A DNA stretch of 64,000 nucleotides from Cellulomonas composti. Lineage in GTDB: Bacteria > Actinomycetota > Actinomycetes > Actinomycetales > Cellulomonadaceae. A model generated the notes under the pieces. The model was not told the DNA's origin, did not search any database, and worked only from the letters and a program-made list of their open reading frames with translations. Below are positions 43,928-53,741 of the stretch, in pieces. The stretch lies in assembly GCF_007990245.1 (NCBI RefSeq), contig NZ_BJWG01000013.1:60893-124892 (forward strand). Direction: 5' to 3'. How positions within the stretch are numbered: the first letter of the stretch is position 1; each line of letters starts with the position of its first letter. A program made the position numbers and the translations under genes.

Positions 43928-45421
43928 GTGCCCACGTTCCAGCAGTTCCCGCTCCCCGACGCGGGGGAGGGCCTCACCGAGGCCGAGATCGTCGAGTGGC
44001 ACGTCGCGGTCGGCGACCGCGTCGAGGTGAACCAGACGATCGTCGAGATCGAGACCGCGAAGTCGCTGGTCGACCTGCCCTGCCCGTGGGCCGGCGTCGT
44101 CGCGCGCCTGCTCGTCGAGCCCGGCCAGACCGTCGAGGTCGGCACGCCGATCATCGAGATCGACACCGACCCGGACGGTGAGGCCCCCGCCGCCCCCGCT
44201 CCTGCCGAGGCCTCCGACGAGACGCCCGCGTCCTCGCCTTCGTCGTCCGCGTCCACGTCCTCGTCCGACGAGGGTGCCGACCTGCCCGACGAGGTCCCCG
44301 TGACCACCGGCTCGGTGCACCGGGTCGGCGGTGCGGAGCGGCACCGCGGCGTCGAGCCCGGCGGCGCCGACGAGGTGGAGGCCGCCCGGGAGACGGCGGC
44401 CCGCGAGCCCGTGCTCGTCGGGTACGGCCTGGCGGACGCGACCGAACGCCGTGCGCGCGCGCATGCCCCCGGCGCGACCGCCGCGGAGCGCACCGCGGAC
44501 ACCCGCCCCGGCGGCGGCCACGCGATGGCGAAGCCGCCGGTGCGCAAGCTCGCCCGCGAGCTGGGCGTGGACCTGGACTCGGTGAGCCCGACCGGCCCCG
44601 GCGGCATCGTCACGCGCGAGGACGTGCTCGCGCAGGCCGCGCAGGCCGAGGCCCGCACGCTCGCGACCTACGCCGGCGACGACCAGCCGTGGCTCGCGTC
44701 GGGCACCGTCTCGGCCGACGGGCGTCAGACGAGGGTGCCCGTGAAGTCGGTGCGCAAGCGCACCGCCGAGGCGATGGTCGCGAGCGCGTTCACCGCCCCG
44801 CACGTCACCGTGTTCCACACGCTCGACGTGACCCGCACGATGCGCCTCGTCGAGACCCTGCGCGCCGACCGCGAGTTCGCGGACGTGCGCGTCACGCCCC
44901 TGCTCATCGCCGCCAAGGCGCTCATGCTCGCGGTACGCCGCCATCCCGAGATCAACGCCGCGTGGGACGAGCCGACGCAGGAGATCGTCTACAAGCACTA
45001 CATCAACCTCGGCATCGCGGCGGCGACCCCCCGCGGGCTCGTCGTGCCCAACATCAAGGACGCCCACCGCATGGGCCTGCGCGAGCTCGCGCAGGCGCTC
45101 GGCGACCTGACCTCGACCGCCCGCGCCGGCAAGACCTCGCCGACCGACATGGCCGACGGCACGATCACGATCACCAACGTCGGGGTGTTCGGGATCGACA
45201 CCGGCACGCCGATCCTCAACCCCGGCGAGGCCGCGATCCTGGCGTTCGGCGCGATCCGGCAGCAGCCGTGGGTGCACAAGGGCAAGATCAAGGTCCGCCA
45301 CGTCACGCAGCTCGCGCTCAGCTTCGACCACCGCCTGGTCGACGGCGAGCTCGGTGCACGCGTCCTGGCCGACGTCGCCAAGATCCTCGCCGACCCGGCC
45401 CACGGCCTGGTCTGGGGCTGA
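43928..45421 (+). CDS. dihydrolipoamide acyltransferase E2
   Basis: 497 aa. One lipoyl domain ([20 protein letters not shown]) with the lipoyl Lys in [11 protein letters not shown] (~residue 44). A long Ala/Ser/Glu linker follows, then an E3-binding domain [20 protein letters not shown] (~200-235) and the catalytic domain with active-site [20 protein letters not shown] near the end. No E3 gene is in the window, so E3 must be shared. GTG start, 58 bases after E1 beta. Confidence 0.95.
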   Translation: MPTFQQFPLPDAGEGLTEAEIVEWHVAVGDRVEVNQTIVEIETAKSLVDLPCPWAGVVARLLVEPGQTVEVGTPIIEIDTDPDGEAPAAPAPAEASDETPASSPSSSASTSSSDEGADLPDEVPVTTGSVHRVGGAERHRGVEPGGADEVEAARETAAREPVLVGYGLADATERRARAHAPGATAAERTADTRPGGGHAMAKPPVRKLARELGVDLDSVSPTGPGGIVTREDVLAQAAQAEARTLATYAGDDQPWLASGTVSADGRQTRVPVKSVRKRTAEAMVASAFTAPHVTVFHTLDVTRTMRLVETLRADREFADVRVTPLLIAAKALMLAVRRHPEINAAWDEPTQEIVYKHYINLGIAAATPRGLVVPNIKDAHRMGLRELAQALGDLTSTARAGKTSPTDMADGTITITNVGVFGIDTGTPILNPGEAAILAFGAIRQQPWVHKGKIKVRHVTQLALSFDHRLVDGELGARVLADVAKILADPAHGLVWG

Positions 45422-45486
45422 CCCCGGCGCTGCCTTCCGTGACGTCGGTCAAGGCCGGCGAGGCTCCGGCAGGGTGCCTCTGTCCG

Positions 45487-45547
45487 ATGTCTCTATTCTT
45501 GAGACAATGACGGACCGGCCCGGTCTGTGTCGCCACGATAGAGACAT
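45487..45547. promoter_or_regulatory. operator candidate for Fic gene
   Basis: ATGTCTCTAT (45487-45496) and ATAGAGACAT (45538-45547) are a perfect 10-bp inverted pair, and a third half-site GAGACA lies at 45501-45506. TATTCT (45494-45499) may be the -10. The symmetry brackets the first proposed start codon. Confidence 0.5.
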
Positions 45548-46694
45548 TGGTCCCATGCTGTACGACCACCCCGACCTCGACCTGCAGGACCTTCACGTCC
45601 TCGACGAGATCTCCGCGATGCGCTCCGAGCTCGCGGACTTCCTCCGCGTGCCCCGGCGGTGGACCGGTCGGCTGCGCCGCACCGCCCTCGCGCGAGCCAT
45701 TCAGGGCTCGAACAGCATCGAGGGGTACCGGGTGGAGCTGGACGACGCCGACGCCGCTCTCGACGACGACGAGCCGCTCAGCGCCGACCGGCGGACGTTC
45801 GCGGAGATCCGCGGCTACCGCCAGGCGCTGGGCTACGTCCTCGCCATGGCGAAGGACCCGCACTTCCGGCTCGACGGCTCCGCGATCCGCGGCATGCACT
45901 TCATGATGCTGTCGCACGACCTGAGCAAGACCCCGGGTCAGTACCGCGAACGCGAGATCTACGTGCACGACGAGCGGACCGAGCAGGTCGTCTACACCGG
46001 GCCGGCGCCCGACGACGTGCCCGCCCTCGTGTCCGAGCTTGTCGACGACCTGGCCCGGCACGACGGCGACGACCCGGTGGTGCGTGCCGCCATGGCTCAC
46101 CTCAACCTGGTCATGGTCCACCCGTTCCGGGACGGCAACGGGCGCATGGCGCGCGCGCTGCAGACCCTGGTCCTGGCGCGCAACGGCGTCGCCGAGCCGG
46201 AGTTCGCCAGCATCGAGGAGTGGCTCGGAGCGAACACCGAGGACTACTACCGCGCGCTCGCCGCGACCGGGCAGGGACGGTGGGCTCCCGAGAGCGACGC
46301 GCACCTGTGGGTGAGCTTCAACCTGCGCGCCCACCACCTGCAGGCGCAGACGGTCCGCAGCCGATGGGGACGCGCGCAGCGGACCTACGAGATCCTCGAC
46401 GACCTCGTCACGACGAACGGGCTGCCCGACCGTGTGACCGACGCGCTGTACACCGCGACGCTCGGCTTTCGACTGCGCCGCCCCGTGTACGTCCAGCAGA
46501 CCGGCCTCGACGCCCGCACCGCGACGAGGGACCTCAAGGCGCTGAGCGACCACGGACTGCTCCGTCCGGTCGGTGAGACCAAGGGCCGGCACTACGTCGC
46601 GGGTCCCCGGCTCGCCGAGGTCCGCGCCGCACTCGGCCCGACTCCCGCTCCCGTCGACCCCTACCCCGAGCTGAGATCCGAGCTCCTTCGCTAG
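45507..46694 (+). CDS. Fic family AMPylase with N-terminal autoinhibitory motif
   Basis: 395 aa from ATG 45507; ATG 45555 (MLYDHPDLDLQDLHVLDEIS) is an equally possible start. Complete Fic motif HPFRDGNGRMAR (~209-220). The motif SNSIEG near residue 70 fits the inhibitory helix [S/T]xxxE[G/N], class II (N-terminal). A winged-helix-like C-terminus (ARTATRDLKALSDHGLLRPV) probably binds DNA. The protein could transfer AMP to a target and repress itself through the adjacent inverted repeats. Full length for the family. Confidence 0.9.
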   Translation: MTDRPGLCRHDRDIGPMLYDHPDLDLQDLHVLDEISAMRSELADFLRVPRRWTGRLRRTALARAIQGSNSIEGYRVELDDADAALDDDEPLSADRRTFAEIRGYRQALGYVLAMAKDPHFRLDGSAIRGMHFMMLSHDLSKTPGQYREREIYVHDERTEQVVYTGPAPDDVPALVSELVDDLARHDGDDPVVRAAMAHLNLVMVHPFRDGNGRMARALQTLVLARNGVAEPEFASIEEWLGANTEDYYRALAATGQGRWAPESDAHLWVSFNLRAHHLQAQTVRSRWGRAQRTYEILDDLVTTNGLPDRVTDALYTATLGFRLRRPVYVQQTGLDARTATRDLKALSDHGLLRPVGETKGRHYVAGPRLAEVRAALGPTPAPVDPYPELRSELLR

Positions 46695-46786
46695 GAGTCC
46701 CGTCCATCTGTGAGATGGAACCCGGGCCGGACGGCCCGGATCCACTTTGCCCCGGCTCGGCGAGCCCCTCTGCGTGAGATGTCAGA

Positions 46787-46847
46787 GATACCGCAAGGTA
46801 TCCGTCGGCCCGATCCTAGGCTAACCTCTAGGTTACGTTGCGCAACG
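46787..46847. promoter_or_regulatory. three palindromes upstream of mobile mystery A/B genes
   Basis: GATACC-GCAA-GGTATC (46787-46802), TAACCT-CT-AGGTTA (46822-46835) and CGTTGCGCAACG (46836-46847). The last two touch each other and end 17 bases before the GTG at 46865. Likely binding sites of the HTH protein A. Confidence 0.5.
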
Positions 46848-46864
46848 AAAGAAGGAACCTACAG

Positions 46865-47326
46865 GTGTCCGACTCCGAGATGATCCGTCGTGCGATCGAC
46901 AACCGGGTCGCGCCGCTCCAGCGTGACCCGTCGCCGGTCGCGCGTCCTGCGGGCGGCTGGGTGCGGGCTGTGCGGACCGCGCTGGCGATGTCCACCACCG
47001 ACCTCGCCCGCCGGCTCGGCGTGACCCCCGTCGCGGTGCGCAAGCTCGAGGCGAGCGAGCGGGCCGCGACCGTGCGCCTCGAGACCTTGCAGCGTGCGGC
47101 GGACGCCCTCGGCTGCGACCTCGTCTACGCGTTCGTGCCGCGCACGTCCTTGACCGAGTTCGCCGAGGCGCGCGCCCGAGACGTGGCGGCAGCCCAGGTG
47201 CGTCGCGTCGACAACACCATGGCGCTCGAGGACCAGCGCGTGCACTCCGACGATCTCGAGCTGCTGCGCAGCGAACGCGCCCGCGTGCTGCTCGCCGGCC
47301 GGGACCTCTGGCGCGACGAGCCGTGA
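46865..47326 (+). CDS. mobile mystery protein A (XRE-type HTH)
   Basis: 153 aa from GTG 46865 with AAGGA 8 bases upstream. GGWVRAVRTALAMSTTDLAR, LGVTPVAVRKLEASE and ATVRLETLQRAADALGCDLV with YAFVPRTSL are the family pattern; TMALEDQR follows. It is the HTH half of the conserved A/B pair, expected antitoxin or repressor of the Fic partner. Stop overlaps gene B (GTGA). Confidence 0.88.
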   Translation: MSDSEMIRRAIDNRVAPLQRDPSPVARPAGGWVRAVRTALAMSTTDLARRLGVTPVAVRKLEASERAATVRLETLQRAADALGCDLVYAFVPRTSLTEFAEARARDVAAAQVRRVDNTMALEDQRVHSDDLELLRSERARVLLAGRDLWRDEP

Positions 47327-47928
47327 GCGAGCCGGACGGTGCGACGCCGCTCGACGAGGACGAGCGGACGGGACTGCTGGCGGACTGGGTCGCCACCCGC
47401 GCGGAGCTGAACCTCGTCGAGCAGCGGGGCGTCGCCTCCGGGCTGGCCCCGTTGTTGCGCGGGCGTCGACCCGGCCTGGAGCGCGTGCTCGACGACCAGT
47501 TCGTGCGCGACCTGCACCGGCGGATGTTCGGCGCAGTGTGGGAGTGGGCCGGCGCCTACCGGCGCACCGAGCGCAACATCGGCATCGACCCGTCGGGCAT
47601 CGCCGTCGCAGTGCGTGATCTCGTCGACGACGCGCGCCTCTGGTGCGCGCCCGCGACCACCTGGCTCACGCCGGACGAGGCGCTGTGCAAGGTCCATCAC
47701 CGCCTCGTGCAGATCCACCCGTTCCCGAACGGCAACGGCCGCCACGCACGCGCGTACGTCGACGTGCTTGCACGCTCGATGGGACACCCGTTGTTCACCT
47801 GGGGCGGTGGCGACCTGCAGCGCATGACCCCCGACCGGACGGCCTACCTGTCAGCGTTGCGTCGCCTCGACGCCGTTCCGGACGACGCTGCGGCGCTCGC
47901 GGCGCTCGTCGACTTCGCCCGCGGTTGA
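47323..47928 (+). CDS. mobile mystery protein B (Fic domain)
   Basis: 201 aa. GATPLDEDERTGLLADWVAT, then RDLHRRMFGAVWEWAGAYRR and the Fic motif HPFPNGNGRHAR (~residues 133-144), where Pro replaces the usual residue, as in this family. No inhibitory helix is seen in B itself, consistent with protein A controlling it. It is likely to modify a target with a nucleotide, but no activity is established for the family. Two Fic systems lie side by side here. Confidence 0.88.
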   Translation: MSEPDGATPLDEDERTGLLADWVATRAELNLVEQRGVASGLAPLLRGRRPGLERVLDDQFVRDLHRRMFGAVWEWAGAYRRTERNIGIDPSGIAVAVRDLVDDARLWCAPATTWLTPDEALCKVHHRLVQIHPFPNGNGRHARAYVDVLARSMGHPLFTWGGGDLQRMTPDRTAYLSALRRLDAVPDDAAALAALVDFARG

Positions 47929-48025
47929 GCTGCTCGCGCGCGGTGGTCCCCACCTCGCGTGAACCACGTGGGGTCTCACCGTCCGTGCTCGACGTCTTCC
48001 GACCCGATTCAGGTCAGGTGAGAGA

Positions 48026-48415
48026 TCAGGCGCGGCGGCGTTCCAGGAGGAGAGCCCAGAGGCCGGCTGCCACGGCCAGGGCCTCGGTGATGGCCGAGAC
48101 CGTCTCGGCCCAGCCGCCCCAGGCGCTGTGGACGCCGAGCAGGCCGTCGGGCAGGTAGACGGCGAGCAGGAAGCCGGCGAGGGTCGACGCGCCGAAGGCG
48201 ATCGCGCCGAGCAGGGGTAGGACGCTGCGCCAGGTGAGCAGCAGGACGGCGAGGACGATGCCGCCGATGCCCTGGGCGAGGAACGCGTAGCGCAGCCAGT
48301 TGCCGTCGCCGCCGCCGTAGTCCTCGCCGAGCACGAGGTACAGGTGCACGACGCCGGAGGTCGCGACCGCGAGCGCGGCGAGCAGCCGTGCCGGCCAGGC
48401 AGGTCCCCGTTCCAC
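48026..48415 (-). CDS. four-helix membrane protein next to Rieske gene
   Basis: 129 aa, GTG start 3 bases after the Rieske stop. Four hydrophobic helices (LLAALAVATSGVVHLYLVLG, YAFLAQGIGGIVLAVLLLTW and two more). No cofactor motif apart from a His in helix 1. No family name; co-transcribed with the Rieske lipoprotein, perhaps as an anchor or electron-transfer partner. Confidence 0.75.
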   Translation of the reverse strand: MERGPAWPARLLAALAVATSGVVHLYLVLGEDYGGGDGNWLRYAFLAQGIGGIVLAVLLLTWRSVLPLLGAIAFGASTLAGFLLAVYLPDGLLGVHSAWGGWAETVSAITEALAVAAGLWALLLERRRA

Positions 48416-48418
48416 GGC

Positions 48419-48931
48419 TCAGGCCTGACCGGAGAAGACGGCGTCGCCGTCGACGTGGACGGCGACCGCGGCGAGCGGCTCCTTGGCGGGGCCGGAGATC
48501 GGGTTGCCGCTCAGGTCGAACCTCGAGCCGTGGCACGGGCAGTCGAGCTCGCCGTTGCCGGGGGCCACGGTGCAGCCCTGGTGCGTGCAGACCGACGTCA
48601 GGCCCGTCACCGTGCCGGCGGTCTCCTGGACGAGGAGGATCTTGGCGCCCGTCGTGTCGGTGACGAGCAGGGCGCCGCCGACGGGGATGTCGGCGAGCTT
48701 GGCCAGCGAGCCGTCGGCGCCGGCGGTCGCCGCGGGCGGTTCGTCGGACCCTGCCCCGCACGCCGCGAGCACCGCGACCGCGGCGACGCCCAGGCCGACG
48801 CCGCCGGCGCGGGTCAGCAGCTGGCGCCGGTCGATGCCGCACGCGCACGCGTGCGCGGACTGCGGGTCGGCCGAGTGCGGGTGGGCCGCGGGGACGGCCG
48901 GGCGGAGCTGCGTGCTGACGTCCTGCGACAT
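48419..48931 (-). CDS. Rieske [2Fe-2S] lipoprotein, Tat-type
   Basis: 170 aa. CGIDRRQLLTRAGGVGLGVA is a twin-arginine signal (~31-50), followed by lipobox VAVLAAC. The Rieske cluster ligands are CTHQGC (~115) and CPCHGSRFD (~133), with the linking Pro-rich loop normal. The protein would be folded with its cluster before export and tethered outside. Small soluble type, not the bc1 subunit. The first 30 residues (with HACACG) are an unusual extension. Confidence 0.9.
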   Translation of the reverse strand: MSQDVSTQLRPAVPAAHPHSADPQSAHACACGIDRRQLLTRAGGVGLGVAAVAVLAACGAGSDEPPAATAGADGSLAKLADIPVGGALLVTDTTGAKILLVQETAGTVTGLTSVCTHQGCTVAPGNGELDCPCHGSRFDLSGNPISGPAKEPLAAVAVHVDGDAVFSGQA

Positions 48932-48983
48932 GGCGTCCTCCGGGGGTGCTGACGGCAGGGCGGGCGGGTGCCCGACCGCGACG

Positions 48984-50834
48984 CTAGTGGCCGTTCATGG
49001 GAGCTGCATGAGAACCGGCTGGACCGGGCGGGTCGTCGTCGGCGCGTCGCCGGTCGGCGTCCAGGCCGGCCTGCAGCGCGCTCGTCGCGCCGACCGCCGT
49101 CACGCCCGCCGCCGCGCGCACGTCGGTGCCGTGCTCGTCGGTGCCGTGCTCGTCGGATCCTGTGGCGAGCGCCGCGTCGGCCGCCGCTTCGTCGTCGAGA
49201 CGCCCCTGGATGCCCGAGACGTCGCGCAGCGGCAGCTCGGGGAGCAGCACCGTCAGCAGCACGCCGACCGCCATGATGAACACGGTCACGAGCAGCACCA
49301 GGTCCACCGAGGCGGCGAACCCCTCGAGGATCGGGTGCGCGAGGCGCTCGTCGAGGTTCGCGATGAACGACGAGTTCTCGATCGACACCGGCGTATCTGT
49401 CTGCAGCGCGTGCAGCACGGGCGCGTTCGCGGGGTCGTTGAGCACCGCGGGGTCCTTGAGCGTCGCCTGGAACTCGGGCGTCGTCGCGGCCTTCTCGAAC
49501 GCGCGCCCGATGTTGCCGACGACGGTCGAGAACAGGATCGACAGGAAGATCGCGGTGCCCAGCGTCCCGCCCATCTGCCGGAAGAACAGCGACGACGAGG
49601 TCGCCACGCCCATGTCCTGCACGGGCACGGCGTTCTGCACCGCGAGGACGAGCGGCTGCATCGTGAAGCCGAGGCCGAGCCCGAAGACGATGGAGATCGC
49701 GAAGATCTGCCCGAGCGGGGTGTCGACGTCGAGGTTCGAGAACAGCAGCGCGCCGATCGCCATGAGCACCGTCCCGGCGACGGGGAACATCTTGTAGCGG
49801 CCGGTGCGCGAGGTGGTCTGGCCGGCGATGATCGAGCCGCTCATGATCCCGACGGTGAACGGGATGAGCGTGAGGCCCGCCTGCGTGGGCGTCTGGCCCT
49901 TGACGATCTGCAGATACAGCGGCAGCACCGCGAGGCCCCCGAACATGCCGAGACCGATCACGGTGTTGGCGCCTGCGCCCACGCTGAACGTCCGGTTGCG
50001 GAACAGGTGCAGCGGCAGGATCGCGTCCTTGCCGGCGGCGCGCTCCGCGAGCAGGAACGCGACGATCCCGAACGCCCCGACGAGGTAGCACAGCACCGAG
50101 TGCTGCGCGGTCCAGCCCCAGCCGCGGCCCTGCTCTGCGACGACGAGGAGCGGCACCAGCGCGACGACGAGCGCGAGCGCGCCCTGCCAGTCGATCCGGT
50201 GCTCCACGCGGCGCAGCGGGGGCAGGTGCAGCACGCGCGCGATCACGACGATGCCGAGCAGGCCCAGCGGCACGTTGATGAGGAACACCCACCGCCAGCC
50301 GTCGATCCCGAGGATCGACTCGGCCCCCGCGAAGAACCCGCCGATGACCGGGCCCAGCACCGACGAGGTGCCGAACACCGCGAGGAAGTACGCCTGGTAG
50401 CGGGCGCGCTCGCGCGGCGCGACGAGGTCGCCGAGGATCGTGATCGCCAGCGCCATCAGACCGCCCGCGCCCAGGCCCTGGATGCCGCGGTAGACCGCGA
50501 GCTGGTACATCGAGTCGGCGGTGCCGGACAGCAACGAGCCGAACACGAACAGTGAGATCGCGACGAGGTAGAGCGGCTTGCGGCCGTACAGGTCGGAGAG
50601 CTTGCCGTACAGGGGGGTCGAGATCGTCGCGGTGAGCAGGTACGCCGTGGTCACCCACGCCTGCAGCGACAGGCCGTGCAGGTCGTCGCCGATCGTGCGC
50701 ATCGACGTCGCGACGATCGTCTGGTCGAGCGCGGCGAGGAACATGCCGATCATCAGCCCGCCGAGGATCGTCACGATCTCTCGGTGGGTGGGGGCCCGGA
50801 CGCCGGTGGGCGTGCTCTCTGAATCCTGCGACAT
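48984..50834 (-). CDS. DHA2 family (EmrB/QacA) drug efflux transporter
   Basis: 616 aa from ATG 50834 with GAGAGG upstream; longer frame to 50921 not needed. Fourteen membrane helices; motif C-like and MFS motifs LAALDQTIVATSMRTIGDDL, LYGKLSDLYGRKPLYLVAIS and GGLMALAITILGDLVAPRER are typical. Proton-driven export of hydrophobic drugs. A large loop (~420-470: KAATTPEFQATLKDPAVLND) and an Asp/His-rich C-terminal tail (EHGTDEHGTD) are present. Diverges from copC. Confidence 0.93.
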   Translation of the reverse strand: MSQDSESTPTGVRAPTHREIVTILGGLMIGMFLAALDQTIVATSMRTIGDDLHGLSLQAWVTTAYLLTATISTPLYGKLSDLYGRKPLYLVAISLFVFGSLLSGTADSMYQLAVYRGIQGLGAGGLMALAITILGDLVAPRERARYQAYFLAVFGTSSVLGPVIGGFFAGAESILGIDGWRWVFLINVPLGLLGIVVIARVLHLPPLRRVEHRIDWQGALALVVALVPLLVVAEQGRGWGWTAQHSVLCYLVGAFGIVAFLLAERAAGKDAILPLHLFRNRTFSVGAGANTVIGLGMFGGLAVLPLYLQIVKGQTPTQAGLTLIPFTVGIMSGSIIAGQTTSRTGRYKMFPVAGTVLMAIGALLFSNLDVDTPLGQIFAISIVFGLGLGFTMQPLVLAVQNAVPVQDMGVATSSSLFFRQMGGTLGTAIFLSILFSTVVGNIGRAFEKAATTPEFQATLKDPAVLNDPANAPVLHALQTDTPVSIENSSFIANLDERLAHPILEGFAASVDLVLLVTVFIMAVGVLLTVLLPELPLRDVSGIQGRLDDEAAADAALATGSDEHGTDEHGTDVRAAAGVTAVGATSALQAGLDADRRRADDDPPGPAGSHAAPMNGH

Positions 50835-51007
50835 GGACACCTCTCGGCGGCGGACGGGCTGGCAGGGCGCAGTGATGCTGCAGCCCCCAACACCGGCGGT
50901 CCTCGCCGTGTTCCCCGTCACATGCTCCGGCGGGGCGGCAACGGGCCGACGATCACCCGGCGGACGACGTTTCGGGCTCGTTCGCCGCGTGCGTCATGCT
51001 GGGCGGC

Positions 51008-51661
51008 ATGTCCGTCGTGTCACGTCGCCGTGATCTCCTGAAGCGCTCTCTCGTCGTCGGCGTGCTCGCGTTGCTCGCGACGCTCGTGCCGTCCGCAGCG
51101 CTCGCGCACGACCAGCTCGTCTCGACCGACCCGGCCGACGGCTCGACGGTCCCGATGGCGCCCGACCACGTCACGCTGACGTTCAGCGAGACGCCCGTCG
51201 CGCTCGGCACCGAGGTCCGCGTGACGTCGCCGGACGGCACCGTCGTGAGCACCGGCGCGCCCGTGATCGACGGCACGTCGGTCGTGCAGGCCGTCACCGG
51301 CGACCTGCCCGCCGGCCCGTACACCGTGGCCTGGCAGATCACCTCCTCCGACGGGCACGCGACCAGCGGCGACTTCTCGTTCATGGCCGCCGACGCGTCC
51401 GGCACGCCCACGTCGTCGCCGACGAGCGAGCCCAGCCCGACGAGCGAACCGACCACCGCCGGCTCCGAGGAGCCCACCGCGGCCGTCACGACGCCGGCCG
51501 AGGCGACTAGCCCGAACCCGAGCCCGAGCCCGTCGGACGACGGCTTGATCCTCGTCGACGACACCCCCGGCGCCCCCGCGGGCCTGCTCGTCGGGATCTT
51601 CGCGGTGCTGCTCGGCGGCGGCGCGCTGACCCTCTACCTCGTGCGGCGGCGCAACCGCTGA
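51008..51661 (+). CDS. copC: CopC domain copper-binding protein, membrane-anchored
   Basis: 217 aa from ATG 51008. Signal cleaved after PSAALA, leaving an N-terminal His (HDQLVSTDPADG) that with SSDGHATSGDFSF forms the CopC copper site. A Thr/Ser/Pro linker (~135-180) leads to a C-terminal membrane helix (LLVGIFAVLLGGGALTLYLV). Carries copper outside the membrane. Stop overlaps the CopD-CtaG start. Confidence 0.92.
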   Translation: MSVVSRRRDLLKRSLVVGVLALLATLVPSAALAHDQLVSTDPADGSTVPMAPDHVTLTFSETPVALGTEVRVTSPDGTVVSTGAPVIDGTSVVQAVTGDLPAGPYTVAWQITSSDGHATSGDFSFMAADASGTPTSSPTSEPSPTSEPTTAGSEEPTAAVTTPAEATSPNPSPSPSDDGLILVDDTPGAPAGLLVGIFAVLLGGGALTLYLVRRRNR

Positions 51662-53739
51662 TGACTGCACCCGCCGCGCCCGCGACCGTCGAGCCCGCAG
51701 CCGCCGGCCCGACGACGCGCGCGCGTCGGCCCGCGTGGTTCGTCGTCGCGCTCGTCGTCGCGGGGGTCGCGGCCGTGGTCGCGGGCGTCTGGTTCACGGG
51801 CGCCGCGACCACCGCGTTGCTGCGCGACCCGGGTGCTGCGGTGCGCTGGGGTCTGCCGGTCGCGGCGACGCTCACCGAGCTCGCGGGCGCGCTCACGGTG
51901 GGCGCGCTGGTGCTGGCGGTCGCCGTGCTGCCTCGTCGGGCCGGGTCCGACGAGACCGCCGCGCGCACGCGGCGGGGCGTGCCGGTCGCCGACGGCCGGG
52001 CCTACCCGCGCTCGCTCGTCGTGGCCGCCGGCGCGGCCGCCGCCTGGACGCTGCTCTCGGTGCTGCACCTCGTGCTGACCTACGCGAACGTCGCGGGCCA
52101 GCCGCTCGACGCGCCGACGTTCGGCGACCAGCTCTGGCTGTTCGTCTCCGACATCGAGATGGGCCGCACGCTCGCGACGGCCGCCCTCGTCGCGGCGCTC
52201 GTCACGGTCGGCGCGGCGCTCTCGCGGACGCCCACGGGCGCGGCCTGGACCGCGGCGCTCGCGCTCGTCGCGCTGTGGCAGCAGGCGCAGCTCGGGCACG
52301 TCGCGGGCGCGGCCGGGCACGCGCTCGCGATGTCCTCGATGGTGCTGCACCTGGTCGGGGCGGCCGTCTGGGTCGGGGCGCTCGCGGCGCTCGCCGTGCT
52401 GGTGGGCCGGCTCGGCGCGGACCTGGTGCCCTCCGCCGCGCGGTACTCCGTGATCGCGGGCTGGTGCCTCGCGGCGGTGGCGGCGTCCGGCGTCGTCAAC
52501 AGCGTCGTGCGGCTGTCGTCGTGGTCGGACCTGACCACGCGGTACGGGCTGCTGGTGCTCGCCAAGATCGCGTTCACCGCGGCGCTCGCGGGGCTCGGCC
52601 TGCTGCACCGGCGCCGCACGCTGCGCGCGATGGCCGGGGCGCCGCGGGTCACGGGGCTGTTCTGGCGGCTCGTGCTCGTCGAGCTGCTGGTCATGGGCGC
52701 GGTGTCCGGTGTCGCGGTCGCGCTCGGGGCCAGCGCGCCGCCCGTGCCGGACGTGCCGCCCGTCGACCAGTCGCCCGCCTACCAGATCACCGGCCACCCG
52801 CTGCCGCCGCCGCTCACGCCGGTGCGCTGGCTCACCGAGTGGCGCTGGGACGTGCTGCTCGCCGCGGCGGTCGTCGCGGGGATCGTCGTGTACTGGCGGT
52901 GGGCGCTGCGCCTCGCGCGGCGCGGCGACCGTTGGCCGTGGGCACGGACCGCGTCGTGGACCGCGGGTCTGCTGCTGTTCGGCTGGGCGACGAACGGCGG
53001 CGCCGCGACGTACGGGCACATCCTGTTCAGCGCGCACATGGTGCAGCACATGGTGCTCGCGATGGTCGTGCCGATCTTCCTCGTGCTCGCCGCGCCCGTC
53101 ACGCTCGCGCTGCGCGCGCTGCCGGTGCGCTCCGCCGCGCTCGCGGGCGACGTCTCGCGCGGCCCGCGCGAGTGGATCCTCGTGCTGGTGCACAGCCACG
53201 TCGGCCAGTTCTTCGCGCACCCGCTGGTCGCGGCCGCGAACTTCGTCGGCTCGATGATCGCGTTCTACTACACGGGGCTGTTCGAGTGGTCGCTGCGCAG
53301 CCCGGTGGGGCACCTGTTCATGGTCGTGCACTTCTCGCTCGTCGGGTACCTGTTCGTCAACGCCCTGATCGGGATCGACCCCGGGCCGCGTCGCCCGCCC
53401 TACCCGCAGCGGCTGCTCCTGCTGTTCGCGACGATGGCGTTCCACGCGTTCTTCGGCGTCGCGCTGGTGTCCACCGAGCAGCTGTTCGTCGCCGACTGGT
53501 TCGGGCTGATGGGCCGGCCGTGGGGGCCGTCCGCGATCGCGGACCAGCAGACCGGCGGCGCGATCACGTGGGGGATCGGTGAGATCCCGACGCTCGCGCT
53601 CGCGATCGCCCTGGCGATCTCGTGGGCGCGCGACGACGAGCGCACCGCACGCAACCGCGACCGGCGGGTAGACCGCGACGGCGACGCCGAGCTCGACGAG
53701 TACAACCGCATGCTCGCGGACCTGGACCGCCGCGACTGA
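51661..53739 (+). CDS. CopD-CtaG fusion (copper import / cytochrome oxidase assembly)
   Basis: 692 aa with ~15 helices. N-terminal half CopD (HLVGAAVWVGALAALAVLVG, RYSVIAGWCLAAVAASGVVN); C-terminal half caa3_CtaG (FSAHMVQHMVLAMVVPIFLV, MVVHFSLVGYLFVNALIGID, MAFHAFFGVAL). This bifunctional arrangement is standard in actinobacteria: copper delivered by CopC is moved in and used for oxidase assembly. ATG overlaps the copC stop by one base. Confidence 0.94.
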   Translation: MTAPAAPATVEPAAAGPTTRARRPAWFVVALVVAGVAAVVAGVWFTGAATTALLRDPGAAVRWGLPVAATLTELAGALTVGALVLAVAVLPRRAGSDETAARTRRGVPVADGRAYPRSLVVAAGAAAAWTLLSVLHLVLTYANVAGQPLDAPTFGDQLWLFVSDIEMGRTLATAALVAALVTVGAALSRTPTGAAWTAALALVALWQQAQLGHVAGAAGHALAMSSMVLHLVGAAVWVGALAALAVLVGRLGADLVPSAARYSVIAGWCLAAVAASGVVNSVVRLSSWSDLTTRYGLLVLAKIAFTAALAGLGLLHRRRTLRAMAGAPRVTGLFWRLVLVELLVMGAVSGVAVALGASAPPVPDVPPVDQSPAYQITGHPLPPPLTPVRWLTEWRWDVLLAAAVVAGIVVYWRWALRLARRGDRWPWARTASWTAGLLLFGWATNGGAATYGHILFSAHMVQHMVLAMVVPIFLVLAAPVTLALRALPVRSAALAGDVSRGPREWILVLVHSHVGQFFAHPLVAAANFVGSMIAFYYTGLFEWSLRSPVGHLFMVVHFSLVGYLFVNALIGIDPGPRRPPYPQRLLLLFATMAFHAFFGVALVSTEQLFVADWFGLMGRPWGPSAIADQQTGGAITWGIGEIPTLALAIALAISWARDDERTARNRDRRVDRDGDAELDEYNRMLADLDRRD

Positions 53740-53741
53740 CC

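Noticed and set aside
46816..46835. IdeR iron box before mobile mystery protein A
   Set aside because: Only 12 of 19 positions match; the symmetric TAACCT-CT-AGGTTA reading as a local HTH operator explains it better.
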